Positions 8,532 through 16,254 are shown, numbered from the stretch's first letter. The stretch: 64,000 bases of DNA from Deinococcus grandis (GCF_001485435.1 NZ_BCMS01000002.1:10763-74762); one strand, 5' to 3'. Program-made: numbers and translations. The notes: generated by a model not told the origin, from the letters alone.

Positions 8532-9101
8532 ATGAAACTGATGACCGTCCTGCTGGCCGCCGCGCTGTCCGTCTCGCCTGCCCTGGCGCAGACCGGTCAC
8601 TCCGGTCACTCCGGTCACGCCATGCCCGGCATGACCGCCCCGCAGGGACCGAACCTGAACGCGCTGAGTGGTCAGGCCTTCGACCGGGCGTACCTGAGCA
8701 TGATGATCGCGCACCACCAGGGGGCGCTGGACATGGCGCGCGCCGCGCAGCCGCGCCTGAAGGACAGGCAGGTGAAGACCTGGGCGGCGGCGGTCGTGAA
8801 GGATCAGACCCGCGAGATCACCCTGATGACCGGCTGGCTGAAGGCCCTGGGCGGCGTGGACCCTGCGGCCCGCTCGCACATGCAGGGCATGATGGCGGGC
8901 ATGGTCGCCCCGCTGAAGACGGCGGCGGACGCCGACCGGGCGTTCGTGCAGGGCATGCTGCCGCACCACCAGGGGGCGCTGGAGATGGCGGGCGTGGCCC
9001 TGGCGCGCAGCGGCGACGCGCGGGTGCTGAAGCTCTCGCGGGACATCGTGCGGGCCCAGGCGGACGAGATGTACGCCTACCGGCTGTGGCTGCGGCGCTG
9101 A
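8532..9101 (+). CDS. Secreted DUF305 protein
   Basis: 189 aa with an N-terminal signal peptide (positively charged start, hydrophobic 4-18, cleavage after ALA-Q). The mature part is a DUF305 four-helix domain with two near-identical metal-binding-like motifs, MIAHHQGALDMA (about 58-69) and MLPHHQGALEMA (about 146-157), plus a His/Gly/Met stretch after the signal (HSGHSGHAMPGM). Ferritin-like copper or iron handling is often proposed for the family, but the function is not established. The start has TAGGGT seven bases upstream, a likely leaderless promoter. The response regulator follows 16 bp later. Confidence 0.85.
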   Translation: MKLMTVLLAAALSVSPALAQTGHSGHSGHAMPGMTAPQGPNLNALSGQAFDRAYLSMMIAHHQGALDMARAAQPRLKDRQVKTWAAAVVKDQTREITLMTGWLKALGGVDPAARSHMQGMMAGMVAPLKTAADADRAFVQGMLPHHQGALEMAGVALARSGDARVLKLSRDIVRAQADEMYAYRLWLRR

Positions 9102-9117
9102 GCTACCCTGGGGCGGT

Positions 9118-9786
9118 ATGGCACGCGTCCTGATCGTGGATGACGACCCGGCGATCCTGGAGATCCTGGGCGCATACCTGCGGGCCGACGGGCACGACGT
9201 GCGCGAGGCCGCGACGGGCGTTCAGGCGCGGGCGCTGCTGCCGGAGGTGGATCTCGCGGTGCTGGACTGGATGCTGCCGGGCGTGAGCGGGCTGGACGTG
9301 GCGCGCGAGCAGCGCCGCGCGCACCCGGACTTCCCGTTGATCCTTCTCAGCGCGCGCGGCGAGGAGGAGGACCGCCTGCGGGGCCTGGATGTCGGCGCGG
9401 ACGATTACGTGACCAAGCCGTTCTCGCCGCGGGAGGTCGCCGCGCGCGTGCGGGCGCTGCTGCGGCGCAGTGGCGTGCGGGACGTGGTGGGGGGCGCGGG
9501 CCTGAGCGTGAACGCCCGCACGCGCGAGGTGACGCTGGACGGCGCGCCCCTGACCCTCACGCGACTGGAGTTCGAGCTGCTGCTGACCCTGGCCGGTCAC
9601 CCCGGCATGGTCTGGACGCGGGAGCGGCTGCTCGACCGGGTGTGGGGCGCGGACGACCCGGTCGTGGAACGCGTGGTGGACGTGCATCTGGCGGGCCTGC
9701 GGCGCAAGCTGGGTGAGGACGCCGCCCGCCCGCGCTTCATCGAGACGGTGCGCGGCGTCGGGTACCGGTTCCGGGACGGCGCGTGA
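9118..9786 (+). CDS. OmpR/PhoB-family response regulator
   Basis: 222 aa: receiver domain 1-115 with acidic pocket D8-D10, phospho-acceptor D50 and conserved K100, then a winged-helix DNA-binding domain 125-220 ending in the typical RGVGYRF. It overlaps the downstream histidine kinase by 4 bp (ATGA-type junction), so the two are translationally coupled and form a two-component system. TACCCT lies 11 bases before the ATG. Target genes are unknown; the secreted DUF305 gene directly upstream is a candidate. Confidence 0.94.
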   Translation: MARVLIVDDDPAILEILGAYLRADGHDVREAATGVQARALLPEVDLAVLDWMLPGVSGLDVAREQRRAHPDFPLILLSARGEEEDRLRGLDVGADDYVTKPFSPREVAARVRALLRRSGVRDVVGGAGLSVNARTREVTLDGAPLTLTRLEFELLLTLAGHPGMVWTRERLLDRVWGADDPVVERVVDVHLAGLRRKLGEDAARPRFIETVRGVGYRFRDGA

Positions 9787-10901
9787 AGCTGTTCCCCCGG
9801 CTGCTGCTGGCGCACCTGCTCGCCGTGCTGGTGGCGCTGGGGGCGCTGCTGCTCGTGGCGGAACTCACGCTGCCGGGCGTGTACCAGCATCACGTGGATC
9901 AGATGGTGCGGGCCATGGGCGAGCCGGGCCGGGCGCTGCGGCCGGATCTGGAGGCCGGGATGCGCGGGGCGCTGACGGGCGCGCTGCTGCTGGCCCTGCC
10001 GTTCGCGGCGCTCGCGGCGGCGCTGTCGGCGCTGCTCACGTCCCGGCGGGTGGTGCGGTCCGTGGCGCTGCTGGGGCAGGGCAGCCGCGACCTGGCGGGC
10101 GGGGCGTACGCGCGGCGGCTGCCCGAGGGCGGGCGGGATGAGCTGGCGGATCTGGCGCGGAACTTCAACCGGCTCGCGGCGGCGCTGGAACGGGTCGAGC
10201 AGGACCGCGTGACGCTCATCGGCGAGGTCGGCCACGAGTTGCGCACGCCCCTGGCGGCCCTGCGCGGGTACAGCGAGGCGCTCAGTGACGGGATGCTGCC
10301 GCCCGCGCAGGTCGCCCCGGCGATCGAGCGGGAGGTGCGCTTTCTCGAGCGGCTGGCGCAGGACCTGAGTCTGGTGTCGCGCGCCGAGGCGGGCCACGTG
10401 GACCTGCACCTGGAGGCGGTACCTGTGCAGGCGCTGCTGGACGCGGCGCGCGAGCGCTTCGCGGACGGGTACGCCGCGCGCGGGGTGACGCTGCGGGTGG
10501 GTGGGTCCGGCGCGTGGGTGCAGGCCGATCCGGAGCGGGCCGGCCAGGTGCTGGCGAACCTGCTGCACAACGCCGCGCGGCACACCCCGCCGGGGGGCGT
10601 TGTGACGCTGGAGGTGGAGGTCTCCGGGCGGCAGGTCGCGCTGGTGGTGCGCGACACGGGCTGCGGGATCGCCCCGCAGCACCTGGAGCGGATCTTCGAG
10701 CGCTTCTACCGCGTGGACGAGGCCCGCACGCGTGACGAGGCGGGCGGCGTGGGCAGTGGCGTGGGCCTGACGGTCGCGCGGGCGCTGGCGCGGCGCATGG
10801 ACGGCGACCTGCGGGCCGAGTCCGGCGCGGGCGGCAGCACCTTCACGTTGACGCTGCCCGGCGTCCCGGTGGGCGGGGCGGGGCCGGACACGCTAGATTA
10901 G
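9783..10901 (+). CDS. Membrane sensor histidine kinase
   Basis: 372 aa. Membrane helices about 5-27 and 62-86 enclose a very short (about 35-aa) periplasmic loop, followed by a HAMP linker, a HisKA domain with phospho-accepting H151 (GEVGHELRTPLA), and a HATPase domain with N-box (NLLHNAARH), G1 (DTGCGIA) and G2 (GSGVGLTVA). It pairs with the overlapping response regulator. The small sensor loop suggests membrane or intramembrane sensing. Its TAG stop lies within the TAGATT of the promoter proposed for the following leader ORF. Confidence 0.93.
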   Translation: MKLFPRLLLAHLLAVLVALGALLLVAELTLPGVYQHHVDQMVRAMGEPGRALRPDLEAGMRGALTGALLLALPFAALAAALSALLTSRRVVRSVALLGQGSRDLAGGAYARRLPEGGRDELADLARNFNRLAAALERVEQDRVTLIGEVGHELRTPLAALRGYSEALSDGMLPPAQVAPAIEREVRFLERLAQDLSLVSRAEAGHVDLHLEAVPVQALLDAARERFADGYAARGVTLRVGGSGAWVQADPERAGQVLANLLHNAARHTPPGGVVTLEVEVSGRQVALVVRDTGCGIAPQHLERIFERFYRVDEARTRDEAGGVGSGVGLTVARALARRMDGDLRAESGAGGSTFTLTLPGVPVGGAGPDTLD

Positions 10902-10906
10902 CGGGC
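10894..10906 (+). promoter_or_regulatory. Putative leaderless promoter of the kyn leader ORF
   Basis: TAGATT at 10894-10899, followed by seven bases and ATG at 10907. The spacing matches other leaderless-looking starts in this window (MFS gene, LysR gene, kinase gene). It overlaps the end of the histidine kinase gene. No convincing -35 element is visible. Confidence 0.5.
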
Positions 10907-11056
10907 ATGCCACCGCTGCCCGACCCGAACCTCCCCGCCCTGCTGAGGGTTCGGCTGGGTCGGGGCCGGGCGGCGGCGAACGAGATCGCCCCGAACCTGC
11001 ACGGGTGGTGGTGCGCGAACCTGGGGCGCCCGCTGCGCCTCCTCCGGACGGACTGA
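10907..11056 (+). CDS. Putative 49-aa leader peptide with tandem Trp codons, upstream of kynU
   Basis: A small frame ATG 10907 to TGA 11054-11056 in the gap between the histidine kinase and kynU. The peptide has Trp34-Trp35 (codons TGG TGG at 11006-11011) in the context LHGWWCANL. The last codons contain TCCTCCGG (11040-11047), an exact complement of the kynU Shine-Dalgarno region. Tandem Trp codons ahead of a tryptophan-degrading operon suggest a Trp-sensing regulatory leader peptide. It is not recognised as a known family, and a chance frame in GC-rich DNA cannot be excluded. Confidence 0.5.
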   Translation: MPPLPDPNLPALLRVRLGRGRAAANEIAPNLHGWWCANLGRPLRLLRTD

Positions 11057-11110
11057 TTCCCGGCCGTGCCCCTGACAGCGCGACCAGCCTCTTTCCCCTG
11101 TCCCGGAGGA
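11040..11110 (+). promoter_or_regulatory. Possible Shine-Dalgarno-sequestering RNA hairpin before kynU
   Basis: TCCTCCGG (11040-11047) can pair over 8 bp with CCGGAGGA (11103-11110), which contains the kynU Shine-Dalgarno four bases before its ATG. The loop is 55 nt. A second complementarity, GCACGG just before the Trp codons with CCGTGC near 11064, could form an alternative structure. A ribosome reaching the leader stop codon at 11056 would cover the upstream arm and free kynU. This is inferred from complementarity only. Confidence 0.4.
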
Positions 11111-11114
11111 CCCC

Positions 11115-12338
11115 ATGACCACCCTGACCATTCCCGACCACCTGCTCGCCCTCGATGCCCGTGACCCCCTGGCGCACAAGCGCGGGGCGTTCCACCTGCC
11201 GCGCGGGGTGGTGTACCTCGACGGCAACAGCCTGGGCGCGCTGCCCCGCGGCGTGCCCGAGCGCTTGGCGCGCGCTGCGCAGACCGAGTGGGGCGAGGCG
11301 CTGATCCGCTCCTGGACTGCCGGGGCCGACGCCGGGCAGGACTGGATGGCGCTGCCCGACCGCGTGGCCGCCAAGATCGCCCGGCTGATCGGCGCCCGCC
11401 CGCACGAGGTCGCGGTGGGCGATTCCACCAGCGTGAACACCTTCAAGGTGCTCGTCGCGGCGCTGGGCGTGGCGCAGCCGGGCCGCCGCGTGATCCTGAC
11501 CGACGCGGACAACTTCCCCACCGACCTGTACGTCGCGCAGGGCCTGAACGCGCTGCTGGGCGGCACGCTGGAGCTGCGCCGCGTGCCCGCCGACGACATC
11601 GAGGCGCACCTGACGGAGGACGTCGCGGCGCTGCTGCTCACGCAGGTGGACTACCGCACCGGGCGCAAACTGGACCTTGAAGCGATCACCGCGCAGGCGC
11701 GCGCGCAGGGCATCGTGACCGTGTGGGACCTCGCGCACTCCGCCGGGGCGTTCCCGGTGGACCTCAGTGGCGCGGGGGCGGACTTCGCGGTGGGCTGCGG
11801 GTACAAGTTCCTGAACGGCGGCCCCGGCGCGCCCGCGTTCCTGTACGCCGCCGAACGGCACCACGCTGCGGCCCCGGTGGCGATCAGCGGCTGGATGGGG
11901 CACGCCGACCCCTTCGAGATGGCCCGCGACTTCACTCCGGCCCCCGGCGCGCGCCGCTTCGTGGCCGGCACGCCGATGGTGCTGAGCCTCAGCGCGCTGG
12001 ACGAGGCGCTCGACGTGTTCGCCGACGTGGACCTGGACGCGCTGCGCGCCAAGAGCCTGTCGCTGACCGACACCTTCATCGACCTGATGGAACCGCTGGC
12101 CGCGCGGTTCCCGCTGACGCTGGTCACGCCCCGCGAGCACGCCCGGCGCGGCTCGCAGGTCAGTTACCGCCACCCGCAGGCGCGCGAGGTCATGACTGAC
12201 CTGATCCAGGCGGGCATCATCGGGGACTACCGCACGCCGGACATCCTGCGCTTCGGGTTCACGCCGCTGTACCACTCGCACGCGGACGTGTGGCAGGCCG
12301 CGCGGGGCGTGCAGGCGGTGCTGGAGGCCCGCGCGTGA
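11115..12338 (+). CDS. kynU: Kynureninase
   Basis: PLP enzyme of 407 aa, normal length, cleaving kynurenine to anthranilate and alanine (or 3-hydroxykynurenine to 3-hydroxyanthranilate). Family features: VYLDGNSLGALP near 33-44, the phosphate/cofactor region DSTSVNTFK, WDLAHSAGAFP with the PLP-contacting Asp and His, and the Schiff-base K231 in CGYKFLNGGPG. Shine-Dalgarno GGAGGA precedes ATG 11115. The stop overlaps the GTG start of kynA (GTGA), so the two are coupled. A kynurenine formamidase, needed between the two enzymes, is not in the window. Confidence 0.95.
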   Translation: MTTLTIPDHLLALDARDPLAHKRGAFHLPRGVVYLDGNSLGALPRGVPERLARAAQTEWGEALIRSWTAGADAGQDWMALPDRVAAKIARLIGARPHEVAVGDSTSVNTFKVLVAALGVAQPGRRVILTDADNFPTDLYVAQGLNALLGGTLELRRVPADDIEAHLTEDVAALLLTQVDYRTGRKLDLEAITAQARAQGIVTVWDLAHSAGAFPVDLSGAGADFAVGCGYKFLNGGPGAPAFLYAAERHHAAAPVAISGWMGHADPFEMARDFTPAPGARRFVAGTPMVLSLSALDEALDVFADVDLDALRAKSLSLTDTFIDLMEPLAARFPLTLVTPREHARRGSQVSYRHPQAREVMTDLIQAGIIGDYRTPDILRFGFTPLYHSHADVWQAARGVQAVLEARA

Positions 12339-13195
12339 CCGCGCCGCTGCCGGACCGCCCCGGCGCGCCCGACCGCGACGCACCCGAGCAGGCGTACACC
12401 GACTTCACCCGCAGTCTCAGCTACGGCGACTACCTGCAACTCGATGTGCTGAAAAGCGCGCACCGCCCGGTCACGACCGCGCACGACGAGCACCTCTTCA
12501 TCGCCGTGCATCACGTCTCGGAGGTCTGGCTGGACCTGATCATCCGTGAGCTGCGCGCCGCGATGGACCAGCTCGCGCGCGGCATCACCGACGCGCCGCA
12601 GAAGGGCCTCTCGCGCGTCGTGCGCGCCCAGGAGCAGCTCACGAACGCCTGGGAGGTCCTCAAGACCATGACCCCCGCCGACTACCTGCAGTTCCGCGAC
12701 GCGTTCGGGCAGGCGTCGGGCTTCCAGAGCGCGTCGTACCGCATGGTGGAGTTCCTGCTCGGGAACCGACACGCGGTGCTGCTGCGCCCGCACGAGCACC
12801 GCCCGGACCTGATCGGGCCGCTGCGGGAGGCCATCGAGGCGCCCAGCGTGTACGACCTGACGCTGCGCCTGATGCACGCGCGCGGCCTGAGCGTGCCGGA
12901 CGACGTCCTCAGCCGCGACCTGACGCTGCCCCCGGTGCTGAACGAGACGGTGCTGGAGCACTGGCTGACCGTGTACCGCCACCCCGAGACGTACTGGGAC
13001 CTGTACGAACTCGCCGAGAAACTGCTGGACGTCGAGGACAACTTCCGCCGCTGGCGCTTCAACCACCTGACGACCGTGGAGCGCACCATCGGCTTCAAGC
13101 GCGGCTCGGGCGGCACGAGCGGCGCCGGGTACCTGCGCCGCGCGCTGGAGACCGTGCTGTTCCCGGAACTGTGGGAAGTCCGCACCCGCCTGTGA
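12335..13195 (+). CDS. kynA: Tryptophan 2,3-dioxygenase
   Basis: Heme dioxygenase of 286 aa opening the indole ring of L-tryptophan to N-formylkynurenine, the committed catabolic step. Conserved blocks: SYGDYLQLD, DEHLFIAVHHVSEVW (catalytic His region), and FNHLTTVERTIGFKRGSGG with probable heme-ligand H244. The GTG start at 12335 overlaps the kynU stop by 4 bp. The TGA stop (13193-13195) is the left flank of a MITE, so the MITE begins on the base after the stop codon and the 3' UTR is MITE sequence. Confidence 0.95.
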   Translation: MTAPLPDRPGAPDRDAPEQAYTDFTRSLSYGDYLQLDVLKSAHRPVTTAHDEHLFIAVHHVSEVWLDLIIRELRAAMDQLARGITDAPQKGLSRVVRAQEQLTNAWEVLKTMTPADYLQFRDAFGQASGFQSASYRMVEFLLGNRHAVLLRPHEHRPDLIGPLREAIEAPSVYDLTLRLMHARGLSVPDDVLSRDLTLPPVLNETVLEHWLTVYRHPETYWDLYELAEKLLDVEDNFRRWRFNHLTTVERTIGFKRGSGGTSGAGYLRRALETVLFPELWEVRTRL

Positions 13196-13342
13196 TCCGG
13201 ATTCCGTTTGTTTCGTTGACAGTTCGGAAGACCACCGATCTGTCAACTCCACGACCGGAACCCGTTTCTCTCCTACTCGCTCCGCTCGGGTCGAAAGATT
13301 TTGCAAACCTTTCAACCGGAGTCCGTATCATACGGACTCCGG
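13196..13342 (-). repeat. MITE-A copy 3, directly after the kynA stop codon
   Basis: Main body 13196-13327, in inverted orientation: starts TCCGGATTCCG and ends CCGGAGTCCGTA. It is followed by an inverted duplicate of that end, so 13314-13342 is a 14-bp perfect inverted repeat around a single C (ACCGGAGTCCGTAT / ATACGGACTCCGGT). TGA at 13193-13195 (kynA stop) and TGA at 13343-13345 could be the duplicated target if the extra end belongs to the element. The hairpins may serve as the kynA terminator. Confidence 0.78.
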
Positions 13343-13354
13343 TGAGGGCCTAGC

Positions 13355-14161
13355 GTGCCGCTGCTGGCCGCGCTGGCCTTCCTGGGTCTGAGCCTGCTGC
13401 TGGGCACCACGCTCGCCCTCGCCGCGCTGGACGTCCCGGTGCGGCTGCGCCTCCCGACGCTGGGGCTGACGCTGCTGGCGCTGGGCTGGGCGGGACAGGT
13501 GGCCGTGACGCTGGGCGCGCTGGGCCTGGGCTGGGCGGACGCTCCCGCGTTCCTGACCGACACGCTGACCGGTCGCGCGGTGCTGACCGGGCTGCTGGGG
13601 GGGGCGCTGCTCCTCGCGGCGCGGGTGGCGGGGGCGCCTGCGCCGCTGCTGCTGCCGGGCGCGCTGCTGCTCGTGTGGGGCGCGTCCGGTGTCGGGCACG
13701 GCGCGGGGCACACGCTGGGCGTGCGCGCCCTGCACGCCGCGCACCTGACCGCCATGAGCGCCTGGGTGGGCGGCGTGCTGGCCCTGACGGTCGCGCGGCC
13801 CCTCGCGGCGCGGGCCGCGGCGCGCTTCACGCCACTGGCCGCCGGGAGCGTGGCGGTCCTGGCCGTGACGGGCCTGCTGCTGGGCGCGGAGCACCTGCCC
13901 ACCCTGGCCGAATGGACTGGCACCCGTTACGGGCAGACGCTGCTGCTCAAGCTCGCGCTGGTCGCGCTGGCGCTGGGCGCGGCGACGCTGGTCCGGCGGG
14001 CCTTCGCCGGGCGGGACCGGCGGGTGCGGACGCTGCTGGCACGCGAGGCGCTGCTGCTGCTGGCGGTGCTGGGCGTCACGGGCGTGCTCAGCACCACCGA
14101 CCCGCACGAGCACCCGCCGCAGGCGACGCTCAGGGCTGCGCCTGCCCGTAGTTCAGGCTGA
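13355..14161 (+). CDS. CopD-family integral membrane protein
   Basis: 268 aa, about seven or eight hydrophobic segments, rich in Leu and Ala. It matches the copper resistance D domain: conserved His in HAAHLTAMSAWVGGVLAL (about 128-145), the block YGQTLLLKLALVALALG, and C-terminal LLAREALLLLAVLGVTGVLS. Role: proposed copper import or export at the cytoplasmic membrane; direction and metal are not settled for this branch. The GTG start at 13355 follows an in-frame stop at 13343. The 3' end overlaps the convergent lipoprotein gene by 32 bp. Confidence 0.8.
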   Translation: MPLLAALAFLGLSLLLGTTLALAALDVPVRLRLPTLGLTLLALGWAGQVAVTLGALGLGWADAPAFLTDTLTGRAVLTGLLGGALLLAARVAGAPAPLLLPGALLLVWGASGVGHGAGHTLGVRALHAAHLTAMSAWVGGVLALTVARPLAARAAARFTPLAAGSVAVLAVTGLLLGAEHLPTLAEWTGTRYGQTLLLKLALVALALGAATLVRRAFAGRDRRVRTLLAREALLLLAVLGVTGVLSTTDPHEHPPQATLRAAPARSSG

Positions 14162-14681
14162 GGTCCAGCGTCTGCCGGGCGTTCAGCGTGACCGTCTGCG
14201 CGGTCGGGGCGCGCCAGGGCAGGGCGTCCACGCCGGTCACGGTGTACGTGCCGGGTTCCAGCATGACGCTGCGGCCCGCGGACGTGACGCCCGTCAGGGT
14301 CTGATCGAAGCCCGGGCCCTGCACGCGCACGTCCGCGCTGGCCGGTCCGGTCACGAGGACAGTCAGGACCGCGCGGATCGCCTGCCCGGCCGGCTGGTAC
14401 GTGAAGGTCACCTCGCCGCCCCCGGTCACGCCCAGCTGCCGCGCGCCCGGCGTGTCCCAGCCGTCCACCGGCTGCGGCGTGAGGGTGTACGGACCGGGAT
14501 CGACCGTGAGCGTCTCGCTGCCGCGCACCGTGACGGTGCGGACCGTGCCGCCGTTCTCGACGCGGACGCTGGCCTGCGCGGGACCCTCGACGCGCAGGGT
14601 GAGGGGCACGCCACTGTTCAGGCTGGCACAGGCGCTCAGGGCGAGGGACAGGGCCAGCGAGGCCGTCAGATGTAGACGCAT
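14130..14681 (-). CDS. Putative lipoprotein with PEGA-like repeats
   Basis: 183 aa. The N-terminal lipoprotein signal peptide ends in LSACAS (lipobox Cys18). The rest is predicted all-beta with two or three PEGA-like repeats (turns such as DPGPYTLTP and EPGTYTVTG), typical of surface or envelope-associated modules. Function unknown. TACTCT six bases before the ATG suggests a leaderless transcript. The 3' end overlaps the convergent CopD gene by 32 bp; no terminator lies between them, so antisense effects are possible. Confidence 0.75.
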   Translation of the reverse strand: MRLHLTASLALSLALSACASLNSGVPLTLRVEGPAQASVRVENGGTVRTVTVRGSETLTVDPGPYTLTPQPVDGWDTPGARQLGVTGGGEVTFTYQPAGQAIRAVLTVLVTGPASADVRVQGPGFDQTLTGVTSAGRSVMLEPGTYTVTGVDALPWRAPTAQTVTLNARQTLDLSLNYGQAQP

Positions 14682-14731
14682 GGCAGCAGAGTACCCTGCC
14701 CGCTACCGCAGTCCCGTCTTCACAGCAATGG

Positions 14732-14770
14732 GCAGAGGCGCCTCGGGAATCACCCCTGCGGCGCCTCTGC
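14732..14770 (-). terminator. Stem-loop downstream of ohr
   Basis: Perfect 11-bp inverted repeat GCAGAGGCGCC / GGCGCCTCTGC with a 17-nt loop, 17 bp after the ohr stop codon. There is no U-tract, but the position and stability suit a terminator. Confidence 0.7.
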
Positions 14771-14786
14771 TGGCCTGCCTGTCCGG

Positions 14787-15218
14787 TCAGAAGGGCTGGG
14801 CGTGCAGTTCGAGTTCCACCGGGACGTTCCCGGCGACGGCGCGGCTGTAGGGGCACACGGCGTGCGCGGCGCGCAGCAGGGCCTCGCCGGTGTCCAGGGG
14901 GGTGTCGGGCAGGTATACCTGCATGAGGACCTTCAGGCCGTAGCCCTGCGCGTCCTGCAGGAGGCTGACGTGCGCGCGGGCCTGGGGCGTGCCGCCCACG
15001 GTGACGCCGTCGCGGCGGGCGACGCTCTGCAGGGCGCTCAGGAAGCAGGAGGCGTACCCGGCGGCAAAGAGTTCCTCGGGGTCGGCGCCCTGGGTGCTGG
15101 CGTTCGCGGGGCGCAGGGTGACCGGCAGGCGGTCGCGGCCGATCTGGGCCTCGCCGGTGCGGCCCCCCTGCACGTCGGAGGTGGCGGTGAAGAGGACCTT
15201 CGGTTCGGTGGCAGTCAT
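14787..15218 (-). CDS. ohr: Organic hydroperoxide resistance protein (Ohr, OsmC family)
   Basis: Thiol peroxidase of 143 aa that reduces organic hydroperoxides. Both catalytic cysteines are present: C58 in GYASCFLSAL and C122 in HAVCPYSRA; the Ohr-specific VCPYS motif separates it from plain OsmC. Start at ATG 15218. Upstream on its strand are TTGAAT, 17 bp, TACGAT, then six bases to ATG, a good leaderless promoter. It is divergent from a LysR-type regulator, not the MarR-type OhrR usually found beside ohr. Confidence 0.92.
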   Translation of the reverse strand: MTATEPKVLFTATSDVQGGRTGEAQIGRDRLPVTLRPANASTQGADPEELFAAGYASCFLSALQSVARRDGVTVGGTPQARAHVSLLQDAQGYGLKVLMQVYLPDTPLDTGEALLRAAHAVCPYSRAVAGNVPVELELHAQPF

Positions 15219-15299
15219 GCGTGAATCGTAAGCCGCACATTGCCGGGATTCAAGGCGTCAATCTTCACGGATTTCGACCGGAATCGGTATAATACCGGG
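15219..15299. promoter_or_regulatory. Divergent promoter region between ohr and LysR regulator
   Basis: Plus strand: perfect TATAAT at 15288-15293, six bases before the LysR ATG. Minus strand: TACGAT six bases before the ohr ATG with TTGAAT 17 bp further upstream. Both mRNAs would be leaderless. The inverted repeat CCGGAATCGGTATAATACCGG region at 15279-15299 covers the LysR -10 and is a candidate operator for autoregulation. Confidence 0.7.
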
Positions 15300-16184
15300 A
15301 TGGATCTCCGGCACCTTCAGGCATTCATCACCGTGGCCGAGGAACGTCACTTCGGACGGGCCGCCGAGCGGCTCAACCTCGCGGCGTCCCCGCTGGGCCG
15401 GGTCATCCGCGCCCTGGAGGACGAGGTCGGCACGCCCCTGCTGACCCGCACGACCCGCCGGGTGGACCTGACGGCCGCGGGCGCGGCGTTCCTACCGCAG
15501 GCCCAGGCCATCCTGGCGCAGCTGGAACAGGCCGCGAGCCTCGCGCGGCGCACCGCGCAGGGCGAATCGGGCCGCGTGCGGCTGGGGTACATGGGGGCAG
15601 CGCAGGCCGCGCTGCTGCCCCGCCTGTGGCGCACCCTGCGGGCCACGCACCCGGACGTGCAGCTCGACGTGACCGAGCTGTGCACCCCGGACCAGCGGCA
15701 GGCCCTGCTGGCCGGGGAGCTCGACGCCGGGCTGATGGCGCTGCCCGTGTGGCACGACGACCTGCGTGCCCGCCCCCTGGCGAGCATTCCGCTGCTGGCC
15801 GCCCTGCCGCAGGAACATCCGCTGGCCGACCGGCCCAGCCTGTCCCTGCGGGAACTGGCGCAGGAGGACTGGCTGACCTGCACGCCCTACGCGACGACCC
15901 TGCCGCCCGAGCAGGTGCAGGCGCTGTGCATGGCCTTCGGTCTGGTGCCGCGCACCCGCGCCGTGGGCGGCAGCGAGAGCGCGGTCGTGGCGCGCGTGGC
16001 GGCCGGCGTGGGCGTCACGCTGGTGCCGCAGACCCTGCTCAACCCCCGGCAGGAGGGCGTGCGCTTCGTGCCGCTCGAGGACGGCGTGACGCTGGACGTG
16101 GGGCTGGTCACCCGCGCCGAACCGGGCAACCCGGCGGTGGGCGCGCTCCTGCTGGCCGCGCAGCACCTGACCACCCCCGCCTGA
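15300..16184 (+). CDS. LysR-family transcriptional regulator
   Basis: 294 aa. The N-terminal winged helix-turn-helix (1-65) has the typical MDLRHLQAFITVAEERHFGRAAERL start, followed by a LysR substrate-binding domain 90-294. Divergent to ohr with an 81-bp shared control region, so ohr is the probable target and a peroxide-linked signal plausible. However, the N-terminus resembles BenM/CatR-like members more than OxyR, and no OxyR-type cysteine pair is evident. ATG 15300 is chosen over an earlier in-frame ATG at 15240 because of the TATAAT placed six bases before it. Confidence 0.88.
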   Translation: MDLRHLQAFITVAEERHFGRAAERLNLAASPLGRVIRALEDEVGTPLLTRTTRRVDLTAAGAAFLPQAQAILAQLEQAASLARRTAQGESGRVRLGYMGAAQAALLPRLWRTLRATHPDVQLDVTELCTPDQRQALLAGELDAGLMALPVWHDDLRARPLASIPLLAALPQEHPLADRPSLSLRELAQEDWLTCTPYATTLPPEQVQALCMAFGLVPRTRAVGGSESAVVARVAAGVGVTLVPQTLLNPRQEGVRFVPLEDGVTLDVGLVTRAEPGNPAVGALLLAAQHLTTPA

Positions 16185-16228
16185 TCCGGGCGGGGGTGGT
16201 CAACGTGGCTCAGGCGGAGTCGCCTGGA

Positions 16229-16254
16229 TTGACCGGCCTGTGCAGACCGGTCAA
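16229..16254. terminator. Bidirectional stem-loop between LysR gene and subtilase
   Basis: TTGACCGG (16229-16236) and CCGGTCAA (16247-16254) form an 8-bp stem with a 10-nt loop between two convergent genes. Its sequence resembles the palindromic arms of the MITE-A family, so it may be a remnant repeat serving as terminator. Confidence 0.6.
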
